DNA from: Kosakonia sacchari SP1
GTDB lineage: Bacteria > Pseudomonadota > Gammaproteobacteria > Enterobacterales > Enterobacteriaceae
Direction: 5' to 3'
Assembly: GCF_000300455.3 (NCBI RefSeq)
Contig: NZ_CP007215.2
Span: 2,728,001-2,792,000 of the forward strand
DNA: 64,000 bases
The translations under genes were made by a program, and so were the position numbers. The notes below the pieces were generated by a model. That model made no database searches. It saw only the letters and a program-made list of their open reading frames with translations, and had not been told where the DNA came from. This document shows positions 1 through 10,460 of the stretch, piece by piece (position 1 is the first letter of the stretch; each line of letters begins with the position of its first letter).

Positions 1-2101
1 GGGTGTCGGATGCCGTGCCTTCGACAATCTGGGTACCGCCAAACAGCAGCGCATCCGAGGCAGCGCCGCCTTCGTTGATATGCTGCAAACCACCGGCATT
101 AACCAGCGAGCCCGCGGCAAGCGCGCCGGAGTGAATCAGTTGCACCCCGCTATCATTGACCACAGCGGAGATCGCCGTGCCGTCTACCGCCTGAGTGCCA
201 CCGCTGTTGATGATGGTGTCGATAGCTTTACCGGTTATCTGTACAAGCTGGTAAGCGCCGTCATTGATGCTGGTGCCGGAGGCCGTACCGGCAACAACTT
301 GCCGACCACCGCCAAACACCGTGGTGTCGGATGCAGCGCCGCCTTCATTGATATGTTGCAGGCCGCCACCGTTAACGGTCGCGTTATCCGCCAGCCCACC
401 GCTGTTCACCAACTGGATACCGCCGTCATAGATAACCGATGAGTTGGCTGTGCCATCCACGCGCTGCAGGCCGCCTTCATTAATCAGCGATCCGCTGGCG
501 CTGCCACCCACCTGAACGTGCTGTACGCCGCCGGCACCGATAATGGTATCTGCCGCTACGCCCGCCAGTTGCTGAATACCGCCCAACAGCGTGGTGAAGG
601 CGGTTGACCCACCTGAGAGTACATTCTGAATCCCGCCACTGTTGATCACCGCGCTGGTGGCAGCGCCACCGCTGCGGACTTTCTGCAGGCCGCCGTCGTT
701 CACTTCAGCGGAGAAGGAGACGCCGTCTACATCCTGTTTACCGCCGGCGTTAACCACCGCATCACTGCTCATGCCGCTGGCGTGGATCTGCTGCAAACCG
801 CCGTTATTAATGATGGTGCCGGAGGTGGTGCCTTCCACTAGTTGGGTGCCGCCGAGCAGAATGGCGTCGGATGCTGCACCCCCTTCGCTGATATGTTGCA
901 GACCACCGGTGTTCACCACACCGCCCGTCGCCAGCCCGCCACGATTAACCTGCTGCGTCCCTCCAGCATTGACGACAGAAGAAATGGCCTGGCCGTCTAC
1001 GGTCTGCGTGCCGCGATTGTTGATGATGGTTCCGGTGGATTTGCCGGTTTTCTGCACCAGCTGCGCACCGCCATCGTTGACGCTGGTGCCGGATGCGGTT
1101 CCCGCCAGTACCTGGGTACCGCCGCCAAACACCACGCCGTCGGAAGCTGCCCCGCCCTGATTAATATGCTGAACCCCGCCGCTGTTCACGATGGTGCCCG
1201 CCGCCAGCGCGCCGCTATGCACCAGTTGGGTACCGCCGCCGTTGACCACTGCGGAGATAGCGGTGCCGTCTACGGTCTGCGTACCGCGATTGTTAATGAT
1301 GGTGCCGGTGGCTTTACCGGTTTGCTGAACCAGTTGCGCACCACCGTCGTTGAGGTGCGCACCGGATACCGTGCCGGCCACGACTTGATTGCCGCCGCCA
1401 AAGATGGCGGTGTCGGCCGCGGAACCGCCGACGTTAACGTGCTGGACACCCCCGCTGTTTACCGTCGCGTCCTGAGAGAAACCAGCGCTGTTGATGAGCT
1501 GGATGCCGCCAGCGTTAATGACGCCCTGGACGGAACTGCCGTTAACGGCTTGCACGCCGCCAGTGTTAATAATCGTCTGGCTTGCCACCCCGCTTTCCTG
1601 CACAGTCTGCACACCGCCAGCACCGACAATGGTGCTATTAGCCTTACCGGCGACTGCCTGCTTGCCGCCGCTGTTAAGCTGCGTGCCTGTTGCCGTCCCG
1701 TCCACTTCAACGATCTGTGTCCCGTCAGTGACAACGGTACCCCTCGTCTGGCCGTTCTGCCGCACAATCTGCGAACCGCCATCCTGAACTCGGGTATCCA
1801 CGGTCTGACCGCCCGCCACTATCTGGGTGCCACGGGTGCTGATGGTATGGTTGGTGGTTAAGCCGCCAGGACGCACGTTCTGTACGCCTTCCTGCACCAC
1901 CTCATCCTGCGTCGAACCAGTGACATCAGGGGTGAACGCCATCGCCCCGCTGCTTGCGAACAGGCCGCCCACCGCCGCTGAGATCAATACCGCGCCGCCT
2001 GCGCGCTTGCCTTTCGCTCGGGTCAGTTCTGAAACCACCACGAACGCCCGCTGAACGTCATTCCACACCAGCCGGTAACTGCAGTTAAGACTTTTTTTCA
2101 T
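1..2101 (-). CDS. AIDA/TibA-type autotransporter adhesin, N-terminal passenger part (gene runs off left edge)
   Basis: Starts at an ATG at 2101 preceded by GAGGA; the frame stays open to the window edge (about 700 codons), so the rest of the passenger and the outer-membrane beta-barrel are outside. Residues 1-35 (MKKSLNCSYRLVWNDVQ...) look like the extended signal peptide region of type V secreted proteins, followed by a hydrophobic stretch ending near SSGAMA. The remainder is strand-loop-strand repeats of about 18-20 residues rich in GG, NGG and GGxQ turns, arranged in a 91-residue higher-order period. Known family: self-associating surface adhesins (AIDA-I, TibA) whose repeats are O-heptosylated in the cytoplasm before export. 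The gene 31 nt upstream encodes that kind of glycosyltransferase, so the two are probably one operon. Adhesion or autoaggregation is inferred from the family; the binding partner cannot be told. Confidence 0.85.
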   Translation of the reverse strand, partial: MKKSLNCSYRLVWNDVQRAFVVVSELTRAKGKRAGGAVLISAAVGGLFASSGAMAFTPDVTGSTQDEVVQEGVQNVRPGGLTTNHTISTRGTQIVAGGQTVDTRVQDGGSQIVRQNGQTRGTVVTDGTQIVEVDGTATGTQLNSGGKQAVAGKANSTIVGAGGVQTVQESGVASQTIINTGGVQAVNGSSVQGVINAGGIQLINSAGFSQDATVNSGGVQHVNVGGSAADTAIFGGGNQVVAGTVSGAHLNDGGAQLVQQTGKATGTIINNRGTQTVDGTAISAVVNGGGTQLVHSGALAAGTIVNSGGVQHINQGGAASDGVVFGGGTQVLAGTASGTSVNDGGAQLVQKTGKSTGTIINNRGTQTVDGQAISSVVNAGGTQQVNRGGLATGGVVNTGGLQHISEGGAASDAILLGGTQLVEGTTSGTIINNGGLQQIHASGMSSDAVVNAGGKQDVDGVSFSAEVNDGGLQKVRSGGAATSAVINSGGIQNVLSGGSTAFTTLLGGIQQLAGVAADTIIGAGGVQHVQVGGSASGSLINEGGLQRVDGTANSSVIYDGGIQLVNSGGLADNATVNGGGLQHINEGGAASDTTVFGGGRQVVAGTASGTSINDGAYQLVQITGKAIDTIINSGGTQAVDGTAISAVVNDSGVQLIHSGALAAGSLVNAGGLQHINEGGAASDALLFGGTQIVEGTASDT
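80..1445 (-). repeat. 273-bp higher-order tandem repeat within the adhesin gene
   Basis: The same short motif (atgttgc or atgctg in plus-strand reading) recurs near positions 80, 353, 893, 1166 and 1439. The spacings are 273, 540 (two periods less 6), 273 and 273 bases, i.e. a unit of 91 codons. Each unit holds four to five of the shorter strand-loop-strand repeats, including the recurring block GGAASD followed by a GGTQ/GGGQ turn. The units have diverged in sequence but keep the reading frame. Such arrays can change copy number by recombination. Confidence 0.75.
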
Positions 2102-2132
2102 TTCTATGTCCTCGAAACCCGTCTCTCATCCG

Positions 2133-3389
2133 TCAGGCGGCGTGTTGATCGGGGTCTGCCAATGCTGTTGTTTTGATGCCAAAGGGATTGCTTCGCAGGG
2201 CAATCAGCCGACGAAGATGACCGATGACCTGCTTGCCAGTGATAAAACGTGTGCATTCGTACTGCCGGTCCGTGCCTTTGTGGCGCGGACACCAGAAATA
2301 GTCCTGATGATCAAAATTGAACCGCACGTCATCCCAACAGCCGTTGCAGACATGGGTGTTGATGACGCGCCAGGGGGTATGAAATTCGCTGTTCGGCAGG
2401 CTGAATCCACTGATCAGCACCACCGGAATACAGCAGCCCCAGGCAAGCCAGGAGAGACCGCTGCCGAGGCCGATAAAAAATTCGGCATGCTCCAGCAGCG
2501 CCACACGTTCAGCGAGGGGCAGGTTGCCGGTGAAATCTTCCGCGCCGTGGGGGATTTTGTTCCAGATGTACCCGCGGCCCACCACGCGCTCTTTGTCGAT
2601 ACACAGCACGCGATAGCCCTGCTCTTTCAGATAGTCGATAACTTCATGCCAGCCATTGCCGTTGTTCCAGAACTTGGCCTGGCTGGTGGACTGAGTTGCG
2701 ATGCAGACGTAGGGTTCAGCGATACGACGCGCGCTGCGCTGGCGCAGATCCGGAACGATTTCCGTGGGATCGACGCCAAGAATATGTCCGGCGGTGCGGT
2801 GCAGACCCACGGCGCGAAAATCAAAGGGTTGCTTGTCGAGGTCGCCGTGAAAAAACAACCCGACGCGCCAGCTGGCGTAGGGCGGCTCGCTCACGCCCGG
2901 TCCGGTTTGCCACTCCTCGGGGGTAGCGCAATTAAGCTGCGGATAGACAGGCTTGAAGAGTTCGACGATCGGCTGAGCCATGGTGCAATAGACGTTGCAC
3001 TGGTACGTCTGCCGAAAGCGTTCGGCGTAAGGTACCCAGCCAATGAGGTCGCCCAGCGTACCGCCGGGAAATGAAACCAGTACCGTTTTGCCGCGCATAT
3101 TCAGAATATGGTCCAGCACCGGCTCCGACTGCGCGTCGTCCCAGACCCGCAGACGAAACGGCACATAATATTTTTTTGTGCTGATCACCCAGCCCTGCGC
3201 GACATCGTCGGCAAACAGAATATTTCCCGTTTCATCATCGCTTATTTCTACCCGCCAGTTACCGGCCGGCAGCAATAACCGGGCACCGTCATTAAAATCA
3301 TACAAGATACCCATCGGTCCCTGCTGGGTAGGAATTTCTGGTGGCGGAATAAAAGCATAGCCCTGCCCAACAACAGTGGAAGTTGTCAT
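2133..3389 (-). CDS. Autotransporter strand-loop-strand O-heptosyltransferase (Aah/TibC family)
   Basis: 418 residues from the ATG at 3389, chosen over a GTG three bases earlier because GAAGG lies 7 nt upstream. The N-terminal part (YDFNDGARLLLPAGNWRVEI) is the small beta domain typical of bacterial autotransporter heptosyltransferases. The middle (GGTLGDLIGWVPYAERFR) and later GLGSGLSWLAWGC resemble the GT9-like sugar-nucleotide fold. Four cysteines at about residues 348, 351, 367 and 379 (CNGC ... WCP ... ECTRF) match the metal-binding cysteine set of TibC. Known family: uses ADP-heptose to modify serines in the repeats of a partner autotransporter. The partner gene follows 31 nt downstream. 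A GT9 LPS heptosyltransferase is the alternative, but the cysteine finger and the neighbour argue against it. Confidence 0.88.
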   Translation of the reverse strand: MTTSTVVGQGYAFIPPPEIPTQQGPMGILYDFNDGARLLLPAGNWRVEISDDETGNILFADDVAQGWVISTKKYYVPFRLRVWDDAQSEPVLDHILNMRGKTVLVSFPGGTLGDLIGWVPYAERFRQTYQCNVYCTMAQPIVELFKPVYPQLNCATPEEWQTGPGVSEPPYASWRVGLFFHGDLDKQPFDFRAVGLHRTAGHILGVDPTEIVPDLRQRSARRIAEPYVCIATQSTSQAKFWNNGNGWHEVIDYLKEQGYRVLCIDKERVVGRGYIWNKIPHGAEDFTGNLPLAERVALLEHAEFFIGLGSGLSWLAWGCCIPVVLISGFSLPNSEFHTPWRVINTHVCNGCWDDVRFNFDHQDYFWCPRHKGTDRQYECTRFITGKQVIGHLRRLIALRSNPFGIKTTALADPDQHAA

Positions 3390-4115
3390 CACCCAACCTT
3401 CATCATGAGTAAACGCATTAAATATGGGCTGGCAGTAAATAATAATCAGGCACCAGCCGACCTCCGGAGGTAATAATCCGGAACGAAATTTTTTATAAAT
3501 TTTACGGGTCTCATTAAGAGTCGATTAAGAGTAGTAACAAGGCGTTTTATTGCAAATTCTTTCTAAAGGTTAAGATCCATAAATATCAATTATTTAGTTT
3601 TTACCCACTTTCGCGTTTTATTTTTACGCCCCATTAAAAACAAAGAGTTAACGAGCAACCAAAGCAAGCAATTTAAGATTATCCTTAAAACAAATTTTAT
3701 GCAAAAACGTGATGTTAATTCAGAAATATAAAATATATTTCAGCTTTTAAAGGAGTGTCTTGATGATATATCCGCCTCACGGAGATGAGAGAAAGAAGTA
3801 AAAAACGCCGCCTCGCCAGTTATTTAAAAAACAAAGTGGCGCACAGTTTTTATTTAATTCACATCCGCAAGCCTTTATGCGAAAAATAAACAGAACAATC
3901 TTATTGTTTATTATCTCGATTCAAGAAGTAAGTGAGGGAATAAGCGTAGCGGTAGCAACGAAATAACGGTGTCACCGGGTGGGTAATACTGATGCCGACT
4001 TCATGACCAGGCCACAGACAGCCTCGGCTACGCAACGGTTGCGCAATTTTGTGATAACGGTTACACAACAAATCGATAATGACGATAAATTCGTATTCTG
4101 AAACAGCGTTTTTAA

Positions 4116-4144
4116 TTCCTTTCTGTCGATGTCGACGCTATAAT
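4116..4144 (+). promoter_or_regulatory. pykF promoter
   Basis: A perfect TATAAT lies at 4139-4144; a weak -35 (TTCCTT) lies 17 bp upstream at 4116-4121. It gives a leader of about 230 nt before the pykF ATG. Confidence 0.6.
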
Positions 4145-4158
4145 GCCGCCATCCTAAT

Positions 4159-4174
4159 TTGAATGGATTCAGCT
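4159..4174 (+). promoter_or_regulatory. Cra (FruR) operator of pykF
   Basis: TGAATGGATTCAGC at 4160-4173 reads GCTGAATCCATTCA on the other strand, one base away from the symmetric Cra half-site arrangement TGAATCGATTCA. It lies just downstream of the -10 element, where binding would block transcription. Cra repression of pykF, relieved by fructose phosphates, is known in E. coli. Confidence 0.7.
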
Positions 4175-4385
4175 GATTGAACTGTAAAACAAATTACTCA
4201 CATCAACTTTTCCCCGATCTGGCTGAATCTCAGGCACACATTCTTCTGCACGCTTTTTTGATGTCACCTATCCTTAGACTGTGGCATCGCTCTTTTCGCA
4301 ACACAGGTTTGACTCCGGAGCCGTGCGCTAACCGGAGCGTAAATTCCCAATCCTTCTCAACTCAAACTTAAAGACCAGAACTGTC

Positions 4386-5798
4386 ATGAAAAAGACCAAA
4401 ATTGTTTGCACCATCGGTCCGAAAACCGAATCCGAAGAGATGCTGGCGAAAATGCTGGACGCTGGCATGAACGTCATGCGTTTAAACTTCTCTCACGGTG
4501 ACTATGCTGAGCACGGCCAGCGCATCAAAAACCTGCGCAACGTGATGAGCAAAACCGGTAAAAAAGCGGCAATTCTGCTGGACACCAAAGGTCCGGAAAT
4601 CCGCACCATCAAACTGGAAGGTGGCAACGACGTCTCCCTGAAAGCAGGTCAGACATTCACCTTCACCACAGACAAATCTGTTGTCGGCAACGCGGATACT
4701 GTTGCCGTGACGTACGAAGGTTTCACCAACGATCTGAGCGTTGGTAACACCGTACTGGTAGACGATGGTCTGATCGGTATGGAAGTGATCGAAATCGTTG
4801 GTAATAAAGTTATCTGTAAAGTGCTGAACAACGGCGACCTCGGTGAAAACAAAGGCGTAAACCTGCCTGGCGTTTCCATCGCTCTGCCGGCGCTGGCTGA
4901 AAAAGATAAGCAAGACCTGATTTTCGGTTGCGAACAAGGCGTCGACTTTGTTGCAGCCTCCTTCATCCGTAAACGTTCTGACGTGGTTGAAATTCGTGAG
5001 CACCTGAAAGCGCACGGCGGCGAGAACATTCAGATCATCTCCAAAATTGAAAACCAGGAAGGCCTGAACAACTTCGACGAAATCCTCGAAGCCTCCGACG
5101 GCATCATGGTTGCGCGTGGCGACCTGGGCGTTGAAATCCCGGTTGAAGAAGTGATCTTCGCGCAGAAGATGATGATTGAAAAATGTATCCGCGCGCGCAA
5201 AGTCGTTATCACTGCGACCCAGATGCTCGATTCTATGATTAAAAACCCGCGTCCGACCCGCGCCGAAGCTGGCGACGTGGCGAACGCCATCCTCGACGGC
5301 ACCGACGCAGTGATGCTGTCTGGCGAATCCGCTAAAGGGAAATACCCGCTGGAAGCGGTGACCATTATGGCCACCATTTGCGAGCGTACCGATCGCGTGA
5401 TGACCAGCCGTCTGGATTTCAACAACGACAGCCGTAAACTGCGCATCACTGAAGCGGTTTGCCGTGGCGCTGTTGAAACTGCTGAAAAACTGGAAGCTCC
5501 GCTGATTGTTGTTGCGACTCAGGGCGGCAAATCTGCTCGCGCTGTGCGTAAATACTTCCCGGATGCCACTATTCTGGCGCTGACCACCAACGAAGTGACC
5601 GCGCGTCAGTTGGTGCTGAGCAAAGGCGTTATCCCGCAGCTGGTGAAAGAGATCTCTTCTACAGATGATTTCTACCGTCTGGGTAAAGAAGTGGCGCTGG
5701 ACAGCGGCCTGGCAAGCAAAGGTGACGTAGTTGTTATGGTTTCCGGTGCACTGGTTCCGAGCGGCACGACAAACACGGCTTCTGTCCACGTCCTGTAA
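4386..5798 (+). CDS. pykF: Pyruvate kinase I (fructose-1,6-bisphosphate activated)
   Basis: 470 residues, the same length as the E. coli enzyme. Converts PEP and ADP to pyruvate and ATP, the last step of glycolysis, as a cytoplasmic homotetramer. The N-terminal [12 protein letters not shown] and [10 protein letters not shown] belong to the catalytic barrel. [10 protein letters not shown] carries the catalytic lysine near residue 220, and [12 protein letters not shown] is the metal/phosphate-binding segment. The C-terminal domain holds the sugar-phosphate activator site. It is monocistronic: own promoter, Cra site and a strong terminator 30 nt after the stop. It opposes PpsA, also encoded in this window. 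Confidence 0.98.
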   Translation: MKKTKIVCTIGPKTESEEMLAKMLDAGMNVMRLNFSHGDYAEHGQRIKNLRNVMSKTGKKAAILLDTKGPEIRTIKLEGGNDVSLKAGQTFTFTTDKSVVGNADTVAVTYEGFTNDLSVGNTVLVDDGLIGMEVIEIVGNKVICKVLNNGDLGENKGVNLPGVSIALPALAEKDKQDLIFGCEQGVDFVAASFIRKRSDVVEIREHLKAHGGENIQIISKIENQEGLNNFDEILEASDGIMVARGDLGVEIPVEEVIFAQKMMIEKCIRARKVVITATQMLDSMIKNPRPTRAEAGDVANAILDGTDAVMLSGESAKGKYPLEAVTIMATICERTDRVMTSRLDFNNDSRKLRITEAVCRGAVETAEKLEAPLIVVATQGGKSARAVRKYFPDATILALTTNEVTARQLVLSKGVIPQLVKEISSTDDFYRLGKEVALDSGLASKGDVVVMVSGALVPSGTTNTASVHVL

Positions 5799-5824
5799 TA
5801 ATAACCGGACAATTCGGACTGATT

Positions 5825-5853
5825 AAAAAAGCGCCCTTGCGGCGCTTTTTTTA
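5825..5853 (+). terminator. pykF intrinsic terminator
   Basis: Stem GCGCC/GGCGC (5831-5845) with loop CTTGC, preceded by a run of A and followed by T7. Confidence 0.9.
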
Positions 5854-6344
<491 letters not shown>

Positions 6345-6358
6345 GAGTTCCTGTAATG

Positions 6359-6388
6359 AAATGGCGCACTCAGTGCGCCATTTTTTTT
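6359..6388 (+). terminator. lpp intrinsic terminator
   Basis: Perfect 9-bp stem ATGGCGCAC/GTGCGCCAT with a TCA loop and T8. Confidence 0.95.
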
Positions 6389-6421
6389 GCCTGTAACCTG
6401 TAATTTGCCCTTCCTTTTCGT

Positions 6422-7438
6422 CTACTGCGTTACCGCCTTCTGTTGGGCTTCTGCATCCACCGTCGTTTCTTCCGCGCTGTTCTGTACGGACAACACGCTT
6501 TCCGGCGACGCTGCCGCCGCTGTCTTAACCGGAATCGCTATCGGGTAACCTGCCCGCCGATTCAACGCTTGCGTGATCATGCCACTATCACCGCCAGCAT
6601 GGTGAATAACAGCCTCCAGCGCGGGAGAGAAATTAATCGGCACCGTCTGCGTGTTTTCTTCAACCTTTTGTGCTAACGGACGATGTACTTCAATAAAATG
6701 CCGCCCGTCAGGCTCTACGGCGTATTTCACCGGTTCGTTGATAATCGTCACGCGCGTACCAGCCGCAACCTGAGCAAACAGTGCCTGGATATCCGGTGCA
6801 TTCATGCGAATACAGCCTGAACTAACCCGCAACCCAACGCTGTCCTGTGCATTTGTTCCGTGAATAAGATATTCACCATTGCCAATCCCCAGACGCAGCG
6901 CAAAGCGCCCCAGCGGATTATTTGGCCCTGCGGGTATCACCGGCGGCAATTCAATGCCGTTTGCTAGTGAACGCGCGCGAATGCCCGCTGTCGGTGTCCA
7001 GGTTGGGTTCGGGATCTTCTGGCTGACCCGAGTCACCGAAACCGGCGTTTCCAGCCCCTGTTGCCCAATACCAATCGGGTAAACCTGCACACTGTTTTTT
7101 CCCGGCGGGAAATAATACAGGCGCAGCTCAGCCAGATTAACCACGATCCCTTCGCGCGGTGTATCGGGCAAAATCATTTGTGAAGGGATGGTGACGATCG
7201 TTCCCGGCCTCGGCACGGGTGCAATCGTGTTATTGGCTTCAAGGATCAACATTGCTGCTGTGTCGAAATGGCGGGCGATGGCCTGCAGGTTTTTATCCCC
7301 CGCCTGCACGGTGTAAGTCTGGTTTTGCCCAATAACACGGCTACCGTCGGCAGGCAGGGGATATTCTGCCGCACGAGCCACCTGGAGTGAGCTTAAGGCG
7401 CTAAAAAGATATAAGGAGAGCAAAGACGCGCGTTTCAT
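6422..7438 (-). CDS. ldtE: L,D-transpeptidase LdtE (YnhG)
   Basis: 338 residues, exported. Signal peptide to about residue 24 (VARAAEYP), a LysM peptidoglycan-binding segment at about 41-85 ([17 protein letters not shown]), then a YkuD catalytic domain. The motif HGTNAQ (His193) and SSGCIRMN (Cys209) supply the catalytic His and Cys. Known family: forms 3-3 (meso-DAP to meso-DAP) peptidoglycan cross-links from tetrapeptide donors in the periplasm; relatives attach Lpp to the wall. It lies downstream of sufE on the same strand with a gap of about 100 nt holding a GC-rich hairpin (7488-7508) lacking a T-run, so read-through from suf is possible. Confidence 0.93.
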   Translation of the reverse strand: MKRASLLSLYLFSALSSLQVARAAEYPLPADGSRVIGQNQTYTVQAGDKNLQAIARHFDTAAMLILEANNTIAPVPRPGTIVTIPSQMILPDTPREGIVVNLAELRLYYFPPGKNSVQVYPIGIGQQGLETPVSVTRVSQKIPNPTWTPTAGIRARSLANGIELPPVIPAGPNNPLGRFALRLGIGNGEYLIHGTNAQDSVGLRVSSGCIRMNAPDIQALFAQVAAGTRVTIINEPVKYAVEPDGRHFIEVHRPLAQKVEENTQTVPINFSPALEAVIHHAGGDSGMITQALNRRAGYPIAIPVKTAAAASPESVLSVQNSAEETTVDAEAQQKAVTQ

Positions 7439-7540
7439 ACGGGAGTTCCTGTATCCACTGACAAGGTGTCAGAAAGCTGAAGATCCAGCGAGGCGCTTAA
7501 CGCCTCGCGTCGTAACAGGATGAAATATGGTCTTTTAAGT

Positions 7541-7957
7541 TTAGCTAATGTTGGCGGCTTTGTTGCGAATCGCGCGAATCATTGCCTCAAGCCCCTGCGA
7601 GCGAGAAGGCGTCAAATGTTGCGTGAGGGACATCTTTTCAAACCACGGGCGCACGTCAAACGCCACAATATCTTGCGCGGTCATCTGCTGGTAAAGCACA
7701 AAAACGATGGCAATAAGCCCTTTGACAATCGCGGCATCGCTGTCGCCAGCCAGTTCCATCACGCCCGCTTCATTGCGATGCATGACAATCCAGACCTGGC
7801 TCTGACAGCCCTGAATAATGTTCTCAGGATTGTGCGCTTCGGCACTTAATTCCGGTAGACGCTGCCCCAGCTCAATAATATAGAGGTACTTCTCTTCCCA
7901 GTTGGCACAGCGGCTAAAATTGCGCAGCAGTTTCTCTTTATCGGGTAATGCGGCCAT
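7541..7957 (-). CDS. sufE: Cysteine desulfuration protein SufE
   Basis: 138 residues. Accepts the persulfide sulfur from SufS and passes it to the SufBCD scaffold during Fe-S cluster assembly. The active Cys51 sits in [10 protein letters not shown] on the mobile loop. The C-terminal helix ([16 protein letters not shown]) is conserved with E. coli. It is the last gene of the sufABCDSE operon, starting 14 nt after sufS. Confidence 0.98.
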   Translation of the reverse strand: MAALPDKEKLLRNFSRCANWEEKYLYIIELGQRLPELSAEAHNPENIIQGCQSQVWIVMHRNEAGVMELAGDSDAAIVKGLIAIVFVLYQQMTAQDIVAFDVRPWFEKMSLTQHLTPSRSQGLEAMIRAIRNKAANIS

Positions 7958-7971
7958 TTTTGCCTCTCAAA

Positions 7972-9192
7972 TTATCCCAGCAACTGATGAATGCGTTTCA
8001 GGCCTGCCACCAGACGATCCACCTCTTCTTCCGTATTGTACATAACCAATGACGCGCGACACATGGCGGGCACATTGTAAAATGCCATCAGCGGCATCGC
8101 GCAATGGTGTCCGGTGCGCACCGCAACGCCGTAATTGTCAAGGAAACTGCCGACATCATAGGCGTGATGTTTCCCGAGATTAAACGCGATGACACCTTTG
8201 CGCTGCGCCGGGCCATAAAGCGTCAGATCCGGCACGTCCGCCAGCGCGTTAAGTGCGTAATGCATCAGCGTCTGCTCGTATTCACCAATCGCGTCCAGCC
8301 CCAACTTGCGGACATACTCAATTGCCGCACCAAGTCCGATAATGCCGCCTGTGTTCGGCGTACCGGCTTCAAAACGCCACGGCGCTTTCGCATAGGTTGT
8401 GCCTTCAGTCAGGCTCACGGTGGCGATCATCGAGCCGCCCCCTTCCCACGGTGGCATATCCTGCAAAATGTCCTCTTTGGCATATAGCACGCCGATGCCG
8501 GTAGGCCCATACAGTTTATGACCGGAGAAAACATAGAAATCGCAGTCCAGCGCCTGCACATCCACCGGATGGTGCATTACCGCCTGCGCGCCGTCCACCA
8601 ACACTTTCGCGCCATGCTGATGCGCCAGCGCAATGATTTCCGCCACCGGGTTTTCGGTGCCCAGCACATTCGATACCTGCGTGATCGCCAGCAGCCGCGA
8701 GCGTTCATCCAGTAGCGTCGGCAACACGTCCAGCTGCAGCGTGCCATCCTGATTAAGCGGGATCACGCGCAACTCAGCCCCCACGCGCTCGCACAGCATC
8801 TGCCACGGTACGATATTGGCGTGGTGTTCCATCGCGCTAATGATAATGTTGTCGCCCGCGCGCACCTGGCTGTTACCCCAGCTGTTCGCCACCAGGTTAA
8901 TTCCCTCAGTTGTGCCGCGCACAAACACCAGCTCTTCCGGCAAACGTGCGTTAAGAAACGCCGCCGCCTGCACTCGCACATTTTCCATCCGCTGGGTGGC
9001 TTCCGCGCTCAGCGTATGAATACCGCGGTGAACCGCCGCGTACCCGTGGCGGAAAAATTCAGCTTCGGCATCAATCACCTGGTTCGGCTTTTGCGCACTG
9101 GCCGCGCTGTCGAGATAGGCCAACGGTAGTCCGTTCACTTCACGCTGCAGCACCGGAAAATCGGCGCGAACGGCGTTCACGGGAAAACTCAT
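7972..9192 (-). CDS. sufS: Cysteine desulfurase / selenocysteine lyase SufS
   Basis: 406 residues, group II PLP-dependent desulfurase. The PLP lysine lies in FSGHKLYGP and the catalytic Cys364 in [10 protein letters not shown], both at the positions used by the E. coli enzyme. Releases sulfur from cysteine as a persulfide that SufE collects. The start ATG overlaps the sufD stop by 4 nt, indicating translational coupling. Confidence 0.98.
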   Translation of the reverse strand: MSFPVNAVRADFPVLQREVNGLPLAYLDSAASAQKPNQVIDAEAEFFRHGYAAVHRGIHTLSAEATQRMENVRVQAAAFLNARLPEELVFVRGTTEGINLVANSWGNSQVRAGDNIIISAMEHHANIVPWQMLCERVGAELRVIPLNQDGTLQLDVLPTLLDERSRLLAITQVSNVLGTENPVAEIIALAHQHGAKVLVDGAQAVMHHPVDVQALDCDFYVFSGHKLYGPTGIGVLYAKEDILQDMPPWEGGGSMIATVSLTEGTTYAKAPWRFEAGTPNTGGIIGLGAAIEYVRKLGLDAIGEYEQTLMHYALNALADVPDLTLYGPAQRKGVIAFNLGKHHAYDVGSFLDNYGVAVRTGHHCAMPLMAFYNVPAMCRASLVMYNTEEEVDRLVAGLKRIHQLLG

Positions 9193-10460
9193 ACTCTGCC
9201 CCCTGCAAGGCGCTGGCTGATACGCGCCAGAACCTGTCGTTTCAATGCCTCGTCGCTAATGGCTTCCGTCAGTTCAGCTGCGAAGGCATGGATTATCATC
9301 TGTTGCGCCGCCTGTTGATTGATCCCACGCGAGCGCAAATAAAACATCTGTTCATCATCAATGCGGCCAACCGTCGCGCCGTGGCTGCATTTCACATCAT
9401 CGGCATAAATTTCCAGTTGCGGCTTGGTATCCACCTCCGCCAGACGCCCGAGCAACAGATTATTGTTGGTCATCTGCCCGTCGGTTTTGATGGCATGTTG
9501 CGCAACTTTGATCAGGCCATTAAACACCGCGCGGCCTTTATCGCTAACGATGGTTTTATGCAACTGGCGGCTGTTACAGTAGCCCTGATTATGCTCAAGC
9601 CAGGTGCGGGTGTCGCACACTTCCGATTTCACCGGCATCGCCAGGCTGTTGATGCGCAACTGCGTGTTTTCACCATTAAGTTGCGTGCTGGTGTTATGGC
9701 GCAACACCGTGCCGCCGAGCAGAAAACTATGGCTATCTGCCGCCGCATCTGCCGCCAGCAAGATGTCATTATGCGCAAAGTGGTAGCTTTGCGGGTTTTC
9801 AAACGCCAGTTTGACGTGGTGCAGATGCGCATTCGCCGCCACATTCATCGTCAGGCGTGACCCCGTAAAGTGGCGCGCGTCGTTCAGGCTGACATAGTGT
9901 TCGTACACTGTTGCTTCCGCGCCCTGCGCCAGTTCAAGATGGTGGCGATAATGGGCGGTATTCATCTCGTCGCCCGCCACCCCCTGAGTAATATGCATAA
10001 GCAGCAATGGCTTAGCTGGCCGCTGATTACGCGCCACCTGAATCCTGGTCACGCTCTGCGCCAGGCTTTCGGTCAGATGCAGGAATACTTCCGGCTGCAC
10101 CGGCGCAGGCAGCGCCTCTCGCACATCAGCAAAACTGATATCAAAACCGGAACCCGCCGTGTCGTCGCTCAGCGCCGTGTTAAACTGACCATCGACAAAC
10201 ACCAGCCGCACGGCATCCACTGGCAATGCCAGCGCGTCGCGTTGCTCGGCACCGATCGTGCCGGAGGTGCTAACAAACTGGCTGTTCAGTAAGCCTTCCA
10301 GCGGCGTGTATTTCCAGTTTTCATGTTTGCGTGTCGGCAACCCTAAACGCAGCATTTGCTGCAGATGCTGCTGCGCCGATTCAGAACGCGTCCCACCCTG
10401 GGTTTCAAACAGATGATGCCACTGTTGCAGCGCGTTACTGCTGTTCGGTAAGCCAGCCAT
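9189..10460 (-). CDS. sufD: Fe-S cluster assembly protein SufD
   Basis: 423 residues from the ATG at 10460 ([18 protein letters not shown]), matching the E. coli start; a frame open further upstream lies inside sufC and is rejected. It has the SufBD right-handed beta-helix core, including [16 protein letters not shown] near the C-terminus. It pairs with SufB and two SufC in the scaffold that builds nascent clusters and is thought to help iron acquisition. The start overlaps the end of sufC by 26 nt, an arrangement shared with E. coli. Confidence 0.97.
   Translation of the reverse strand: MAGLPNSSNALQQWHHLFETQGGTRSESAQQHLQQMLRLGLPTRKHENWKYTPLEGLLNSQFVSTSGTIGAEQRDALALPVDAVRLVFVDGQFNTALSDDTAGSGFDISFADVREALPAPVQPEVFLHLTESLAQSVTRIQVARNQRPAKPLLLMHITQGVAGDEMNTAHYRHHLELAQGAEATVYEHYVSLNDARHFTGSRLTMNVAANAHLHHVKLAFENPQSYHFAHNDILLAADAAADSHSFLLGGTVLRHNTSTQLNGENTQLRINSLAMPVKSEVCDTRTWLEHNQGYCNSRQLHKTIVSDKGRAVFNGLIKVAQHAIKTDGQMTNNNLLLGRLAEVDTKPQLEIYADDVKCSHGATVGRIDDEQMFYLRSRGINQQAAQQMIIHAFAAELTEAISDEALKRQVLARISQRLAGGRV

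Larger units (their letters stand above)
3390..4385. other. Long AT-rich intergenic region between the glycosyltransferase and pykF
   Basis: About 1 kb without a convincing gene. The left part must hold the leftward promoter for the glycosyltransferase/adhesin pair; a perfect 12-base palindrome centred on CCTCCGGAGG lies at 3460-3471. Bases 3480-3960 are strongly AT-rich. A 12-codon frame with a good Shine-Dalgarno (AAAGGAG, 7 nt spacing) runs from 3763 to 3801 on the plus strand and is the only coding hint. The right end holds the pykF promoter, Cra-like site and leader. Confidence 0.6.

Noticed and set aside
80-1445. Regular repeats as a CRISPR array
   Set aside because: Repeats are degenerate, in frame, 273-bp spaced and part of an open reading frame; no conserved direct repeat with unique spacers.
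842-1861. Long plus-strand open frame (and a shorter one at 80-442) opposite the adhesin gene
   Set aside because: Shares codon boundaries with the minus-strand repeats; openness follows from the GGT/GCC-rich repeat composition. No start signal or sensible protein.
4177-4371. Open frame in the pykF leader starting at TTG
   Set aside because: Overlaps the Cra site and leader, no Shine-Dalgarno, not known in the well-studied E. coli equivalent.
4482-5789. Minus-strand open frame of about 435 codons opposite pykF
   Set aside because: Mirror of a high-codon-bias gene; His/Phe-rich shadow protein, no Shine-Dalgarno or family likeness.
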